A stretch of 9,972 nucleotides of DNA from Clostridiales bacterium (GTDB lineage Bacteria > Bacillota > Clostridia > Christensenellales > Aristaeellaceae): contig SFFC01000083.1 in the NCBI GenBank assembly GCA_004556985.1, forward strand, positions 1 to 9,972. The letters are read 5' to 3'. How positions within the stretch are numbered: the stretch's first letter is position 1; every line of letters begins with the position of its first letter. The notes beneath the pieces were generated by a model. It had not been told where the DNA came from, did not search any database, and saw only the letters and a program-made list of their open reading frames with translations. The position numbers were made by a program, and so were the translations under genes. This document shows positions 6,300 through 9,972 of this stretch, piece after piece.

Positions 6300-6788
6300 A
6301 TGAAGAGATTCTATACAGCCGTCTGCACATTGGAAAAATATATTGCCATGACGGGCATTGTGCTGATGACGGTCTTTATTTTTCTGGGTGCCGTGACGCG
6401 AACCCTCGGCTGTCCGCTGGGCTGGACGACGGATATGGGCCAGTTCATGCTGGCGTGGGCCACCTTTTTGGCTGGCGATATCGCCTTCCGGGAGGGCCGG
6501 CTGGCCAACCTGGATGTCGTGATCGTCCACGTTCCGGTCAAGCTGCAAAAGGCGATTGCCGTGCTGATTTATGCCATCATTGTCGCGTTTATCCTCTGCA
6601 TGATCTACTTCGGCTCCGTGCTGACCTATACCTCCAGATTCCGCACCTTCAACGGCGTTCAGGGCTTCAGCTATTCCTGGGTGACGCTGGCAATGCCGGT
6701 CAGCGGCTTCTTCATGCTGATCACAGCGGTCGTCAGGCTGATCAAAATTCTCCGGTCGGACGATCCCAGGCAAATTTCCAAGATGTAA
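6300..6788 (+). CDS. dctQ: TRAP transporter small membrane subunit, DctQ family
   Basis: This 162-residue protein has four likely membrane helices: about residues 15-35, 45-63, 86-107 and 125-146. They are separated by charged loops such as FREGRLANLDVVIVHVP, where the FREG/H.x.DV pattern is typical of DctQ. It partners DctM in the solute/cation symport complex and helps organise it. The start at ATG 6300 follows AAAAGGG at 6284-6290. Longer open frames beginning upstream run through the terminator hairpin and are not used. A 55-base gap containing a small hairpin (TGCGCC 6794-6799 with GGCGCA 6804-6809) separates it from dctM. Length and topology are ordinary for the family. Confidence 0.9.
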   Translation: MKRFYTAVCTLEKYIAMTGIVLMTVFIFLGAVTRTLGCPLGWTTDMGQFMLAWATFLAGDIAFREGRLANLDVVIVHVPVKLQKAIAVLIYAIIVAFILCMIYFGSVLTYTSRFRTFNGVQGFSYSWVTLAMPVSGFFMLITAVVRLIKILRSDDPRQISKM

Positions 6789-6843
6789 CGCTCTGCGCCT
6801 TCCGGCGCATTCACAGACAGATAATCCGGGGTGAAAAACTGAT

Positions 6844-8121
6844 ATGTTGGTTGTCTTTATCGCCTTTGTGGTCTTCTTGATCGTCGGTATGCCGATCGCC
6901 TTTGCCATCGGCATTTCGGGCGCGCTGTATTTTCTGCAGCACCTGAATCTGCCGGCGACGATCATGGTACAGCTTCCGCTGACCCAGGCGCAGAATTTCT
7001 CGCTTCTGGCTGTTCCGCTGTTCATCTTTGCGGGTAATCTGCTCAACTGCGGCGGCACAACCGACCGTCTCGCCAAGTTTGCGGGGATCCTGACGGGCCG
7101 CATGCGGGGCGGATATGCGCAGACCAGCGTCGTGCTCTCCACGATGATGGGCGGTGTCTCCGGCTCCTGCATCGCAGACGCAGCCATGGAAGCGCGTCTA
7201 CTGGGCACGCAAATGAAAAAGGAGGGCTATGCGACGGGCTTCATCGCCTGCAACATTGCCTTTACGGGACTGATTACCGCTACCGTTCCGCCCGGAAATG
7301 CCATGATCATCTTTGGCACGACGGGCAACGTATCCATCGGCAAGCTCTTCACCACGGGCATGCTTGTCGGCGTATTCATGATGGTGGTCATGATGGTCAC
7401 AACCTGGGCCATCTCCTGCCTGCGCGGCTACAAGCCCTCCCGGACAGAAAAAATCCCGCCCCGGGAGATTTGGGCCTCGTTCAAGGAATGCTTCTGGGCC
7501 CTGCTCTTCCCGGTCATGCTGCTGGTCGGCATCCGCTTCGGGCTGTTCACGCCCTCCGAGGTGGGCTCCTTTGCCTGCGTCTATGCGATCTTTGTGGGCA
7601 TTTTCATCTACAAGGAGCTGAATGTGAAGACGTTTATGAAGGCGCTGGAGGACACGGCCAAGGATGTCGGCGCCGTGATGTTCATCATTGCGCTCAGCGC
7701 GATCTTCGGCTATGGCGTGCCGATCGACCGCGTGCCGCAGGCCGTCTCCGGCTTCCTCATGGGCATTACGACGAATCAGTCGCTCATCCTCCTGATGATC
7801 ATCCTGATGCTGAGCCTGGTGGGCATGTTCATGGAGGGCGCGGCCACGATTCTGATTCTGACGCCGATTCTGCTGCCTCTGGCGACGTCCATCGGCATGG
7901 ATCCCGTGCATTTTGGCATGGTCATGACGACCACCATCAACCTGAGCAACTGCACGCCGCCCGTGGGTCTGTCCATGTATACGGTAAACTCCATTCTGGG
8001 CTGCTCGCTGAATGAATACATGAAGGAGATGGTTCCCTGGCTGATCACCTTCCTCATCGCCGTGCTGTTCGTCGCCTATTGTCCCGGCGCGTTCATGTGG
8101 CTGCAAAACCTGCTGTACTAA
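6844..8121 (+). CDS. dctM: TRAP transporter large permease subunit, DctM family
   Basis: This 425-residue, very hydrophobic protein forms the transport channel, coupling solute import to a sodium or proton gradient. Family landmarks in order are: GMPIAFAIGISGALYF near 15-30; NFSLLAVPLFIFAGNLL at 51-67; GGVSGSCIADAAMEA at 103-117; TVPPGNAMIIFG at 147-158; NVSIGKLFTTGMLVG at 162-176; FTPSEVGSFACVYA at 235-248; MEGAATILILTPILLP at 330-345; and CTPPVGLSMYTVNSI at 370-384. About 11-12 membrane helices are expected. The more usual IPPS is VPPG here, and the second conserved loop is preceded by NLSNCTPP, small departures that may reflect the substrate. The start is ATG 6844, with GGGGTGA at 6828-6834. 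The next gene follows after 15 bases. Confidence 0.95.
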   Translation: MLVVFIAFVVFLIVGMPIAFAIGISGALYFLQHLNLPATIMVQLPLTQAQNFSLLAVPLFIFAGNLLNCGGTTDRLAKFAGILTGRMRGGYAQTSVVLSTMMGGVSGSCIADAAMEARLLGTQMKKEGYATGFIACNIAFTGLITATVPPGNAMIIFGTTGNVSIGKLFTTGMLVGVFMMVVMMVTTWAISCLRGYKPSRTEKIPPREIWASFKECFWALLFPVMLLVGIRFGLFTPSEVGSFACVYAIFVGIFIYKELNVKTFMKALEDTAKDVGAVMFIIALSAIFGYGVPIDRVPQAVSGFLMGITTNQSLILLMIILMLSLVGMFMEGAATILILTPILLPLATSIGMDPVHFGMVMTTTINLSNCTPPVGLSMYTVNSILGCSLNEYMKEMVPWLITFLIAVLFVAYCPGAFMWLQNLLY

Positions 8122-8136
8122 GGGAGAGGAACCATC

Positions 8137-8985
8137 ATGCATACTGTAACACTCTGCAACGGCGTGGCGATGCCGGCTGTCGGCTATGGCACCTGGCGGA
8201 CGCCTAACGAGACGGTCGGCGGGCTCGTTGAGACGGCCATTCGGGCGGGCTACCGCCATCTGGACACCGCCGCCAAATATGCAAACGAGAGCGGCGTCGG
8301 CGACGGAATCCGCGCCTGCATCGATCAGGGAATTGTCTGTCGCGAGGATCTTTTCGTGACGACGAAGGTTTGGAACGCGGACAGAGGCTATGGCAGAACG
8401 ATTCGGGCGTTTGAGACCTCCATGCAGCAGCTGGGACTCAGGACGCTGGATCTGTATCTGATCCATTGGCCGGCAGCCTCCCAGCAATACGACTGCTGGA
8501 AGGCGCTGAACACGGAAACCTGGCGCGCGCTGGAGGATCTGTACAAGGCCGGCCGCGTGCGCGCAATCGGCGTATGCAACTTCAAGCCGCATCATCTCCT
8601 TCCGCTGCTGGACACCTGCGAGATTGCGCCGATGGTCAACCAGATTGAGCTTCATCCGGGCATGACGCGCGCGGACGAGATCGCTTTCTGCCAGGAAAAC
8701 GGGATCACGGTTCAGGCCTGGAGCCCGCTGGGCACCGGGCGCATGGTCGAAAACCCGGAGATTCAGGCGGTCGCGGCCCGTTATGGCCGCACGCCTGCTC
8801 AGCTTTGCCTGCGCTGGCTTGTCCAAAAGGGCGTCGTTCCGCTCCCCAAGAGCTGGAATGCCCAGCGCATGGCCGACAATCTGAATCTCTGGGATTTCAA
8901 AATCAGCGCGGAGGACTCCGCCGCAATCGACGCAATGCCGTATTTCGGCGGCTCCGGCGAGGATCCGGACAAGGTGATGTTCTGA
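8137..8985 (+). CDS. Aldo/keto reductase (2,5-diketogluconate reductase-like branch)
   Basis: This 282-residue NADPH-dependent oxidoreductase has the aldo/keto reductase barrel. The catalytic tetrad is visible: D43 and Y48 in HLDTAAKYANE, K77 in TTKVW, and H110 in LIHWP. Cofactor residues appear in GVCNF (145-149), NQIELHP (168-174), WSPLG and the PLPKS segment, with K238, S239, R244 and N248 matching NADPH phosphate contacts of the family. The length matches the roughly 278-residue 2,5-diketo-D-gluconate reductases. GGGAGAGGA at 8122-8130 precedes the ATG, only 15 bases after dctM, so it is surely in the TRAP operon. The likely role is cytoplasmic reduction of a carbonyl on the imported compound or a product of it. 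Exact substrate assignment within this family from sequence is unreliable; a general aldehyde reductase is possible. Confidence 0.93.
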   Translation: MHTVTLCNGVAMPAVGYGTWRTPNETVGGLVETAIRAGYRHLDTAAKYANESGVGDGIRACIDQGIVCREDLFVTTKVWNADRGYGRTIRAFETSMQQLGLRTLDLYLIHWPAASQQYDCWKALNTETWRALEDLYKAGRVRAIGVCNFKPHHLLPLLDTCEIAPMVNQIELHPGMTRADEIAFCQENGITVQAWSPLGTGRMVENPEIQAVAARYGRTPAQLCLRWLVQKGVVPLPKSWNAQRMADNLNLWDFKISAEDSAAIDAMPYFGGSGEDPDKVMF

Positions 8986-9028
8986 GCATCGTCTCTTTGC
9001 GCCGGCAGAGACAGAAATTCATTGAAGA

Positions 9029-9049
9029 GGCTGCGATGGATACGCAGCC
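9029..9049 (+). promoter_or_regulatory. Hairpin abutting the ribosome binding site of the epimerase gene
   Basis: GGCTGCG (9029-9035) and CGCAGCC (9043-9049) pair perfectly around a seven-base loop and end one base before AAGGAGG (9051-9057). No T run follows, so it is not a terminator. A second stem, GTCTCT (8991-8996) with AGAGAC (9007-9012), lies just upstream. These may protect the message end after the reductase gene or tune translation of the next one. Confidence 0.35.
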
Positions 9050-9064
9050 GAAGGAGGATACAGG

Positions 9065-9880
9065 GTGAAATTCAGCGCGACCGTCACATTGCAATATCCA
9101 ACGATCTTTTCCGCCTTTTCCGCGGAGGATTACGTTCAGGGACTTGACTGGATCAGGGACAGCGGTCTCGACGGAGCCGAGCTGTGCATCAGTCATTATC
9201 ACGGCCTGGATCTGGGGCTGATTCGGGCGCAGCTGCAGGAGCGCGGACTCGGCTGCTCGACGCTCTCAACCGGACAGTCACGCTCGCTCGAGGGGCTCTC
9301 TCTGATCGGCGTCACACCGGATATCCGCGAAAAGACGCAGCAGCGGCTCCTTGAGCACATCGACGCGGCCGCCTATCTGGGCAGCAGGGTCACAATCGGC
9401 CTGCTGCGCGGTCTGGGCAGCGCAGCCTCCGCCGACCGGGATCTGCGGGAGCTTGCAGAGGCCATGAAGCCCATCATCGACCACGCGGACAGGCGCGGCG
9501 TAACCCTCTGCCTGGAGGCCATCAACCGCTATGAAACGGCGCTGCTCAATTCAGCCGAAGCTGCCATGGACTTCATCGAAAACGGACTCGGAAATCCGGA
9601 TTGCGTCGGCATTCTCTGGGATCTGTTCCACGCCAATCTGGAGGACGCAGATCTCTGCGCCTGCATCGATCTAATGGGAAAAAAGCTCGCCCATGTGCAT
9701 CTGGCGGATTCCAACCGCATGTTCCCGGGCTATGGGCATACGGACATGAAGGGGATTCTCAAAGCGATCAAGGAGAGCGGATATACCGGCTACGCCTCCT
9801 TCGAATGCCTGAACCTGCCGGACAGGGAAACCGTTCTGCGGGAAACCGGCCATTGGGTCGACTCCATCCGTCAGCTTTAA
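9065..9880 (+). CDS. TIM-barrel sugar isomerase/epimerase, D-tagatose 3-epimerase-like
   Basis: This 271-residue protein is of the xylose isomerase-like (AP endonuclease 2 superfamily) barrel type. The start is GTG 9065, set by AAGGAGG at 9051-9057 seven bases upstream. Candidate metal ligands are E151 (CLEAINRYE), D186 (LWDLFHANLE), H212 (HVHLADSNR) and E247 (SFECLNLP). H189 and R218 fall where ketose 3-epimerases have their substrate-contact His and Arg. These positions line up closely with E152, D185, H188, H211, R217 and E246 of the Pseudomonas cichorii D-tagatose 3-epimerase. A histidine at 212, where hydroxypyruvate isomerases have glutamine, argues against that enzyme. It probably acts in the cytoplasm on a ketose or keto-sugar derived from the TRAP substrate. 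Whether the substrate is phosphorylated is unknown. It is the last gene of the operon, 79 bases after the reductase. Confidence 0.88.
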   Translation: MKFSATVTLQYPTIFSAFSAEDYVQGLDWIRDSGLDGAELCISHYHGLDLGLIRAQLQERGLGCSTLSTGQSRSLEGLSLIGVTPDIREKTQQRLLEHIDAAAYLGSRVTIGLLRGLGSAASADRDLRELAEAMKPIIDHADRRGVTLCLEAINRYETALLNSAEAAMDFIENGLGNPDCVGILWDLFHANLEDADLCACIDLMGKKLAHVHLADSNRMFPGYGHTDMKGILKAIKESGYTGYASFECLNLPDRETVLRETGHWVDSIRQL

Positions 9881-9920
9881 CGCGGCTCCCGCCGGCATCG
9901 TCGTCCTCTCCATATCAATG

Positions 9921-9972
9921 CGCCCCCGGCGTGCAGCGCTGCTTTCGCGCTGCACGCCGGGGGCGTGCCTTT
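9921..9972 (+). terminator. Very strong terminator at the end of the TRAP operon
   Basis: A perfect 19-base stem pairs 9921-9939 (CGCCCCCGGCGTGCAGCGC) with 9947-9965 around a TGCTTTC loop, followed by TGCCTTT running into the window edge. The T tract probably continues beyond the window. It starts 41 bases after the epimerase stop and marks the end of the dctP to epimerase unit. Confidence 0.85.

Noticed and set aside
6794..6809. Small hairpin between dctQ and dctM as a terminator
   Set aside because: Six pairs with a four-base loop but no T run, followed soon by the dctM binding site; at most a message-stability element.
7198..8826. Longest antisense open frame (542 codons) opposite dctM and the reductase
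   Set aside because: It spans two recognised + strand genes and their intergenic gap; its His/Asp/Gln/Arg-rich translation resembles the reverse complement of membrane-protein codons rather than a real protein.
1..9972. CRISPR array, tRNA/rRNA, toxin-antitoxin, phage or transposase genes
   Set aside because: I looked for regularly spaced repeats, cloverleaf or rRNA motifs and small paired genes and saw none. The only repeats are local inverted repeats.

Overview
The window looks like chromosomal DNA from a GC-rich, Gram-positive anaerobe of the Clostridia. The reasons are strong AGGAGG-type ribosome binding sites, sigma-A type promoters, a YesM/YesN-style two-component pair with an AraC-type response regulator, and an ECF sigma factor paired with a single-pass anti-sigma-like membrane protein. 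Genus cannot be read from the sequence. All recognised genes lie on the + strand.

Layout. (1) Positions 2-166 hold the AT-richer 3' end of an unrecognised gene. (2) Positions 167-647 are non-coding and unusually rich in inverted repeats, including two terminator-like hairpins and a possible three-way-junction fold just upstream of the next gene. (3) Positions 648-2347 are a translationally coupled ECF sigma factor and membrane-bound anti-sigma-like protein, closed by a strong terminator. (4) An extended -10 promoter near 2424-2451 starts a response regulator and sensor histidine kinase pair (2483-5061), whose genes overlap by 4 bases. (5) A second promoter (5135-5164) starts a TRAP transporter operon: DctP binding protein, terminator hairpin, DctQ, DctM, aldo/keto reductase, and a D-tagatose 3-epimerase-like TIM-barrel enzyme. 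A very strong hairpin terminator (9921 to the window end) closes it.

How the parts may work together. The two-component pair probably senses a solute outside the cell and activates the TRAP operon; an inverted repeat about 60 bases upstream of the dctP -35 box is a candidate operator. The TRAP system would import a carboxylated solute using an ion gradient. The reductase resembles the 2,5-diketogluconate reductase branch of the aldo/keto reductases, and the isomerase carries the metal and substrate residues of ketose 3-epimerases. Together they suggest uptake and first processing of a sugar acid or keto-sugar, but the substrate is unproven. The sigma/anti-sigma pair looks like a separate transcription unit.

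I see no CRISPR array, tRNA, rRNA, transposase gene or prophage gene. Most of the window is an ordinary accessory carbohydrate-uptake locus. The least explained part is the structured region at 167-647.
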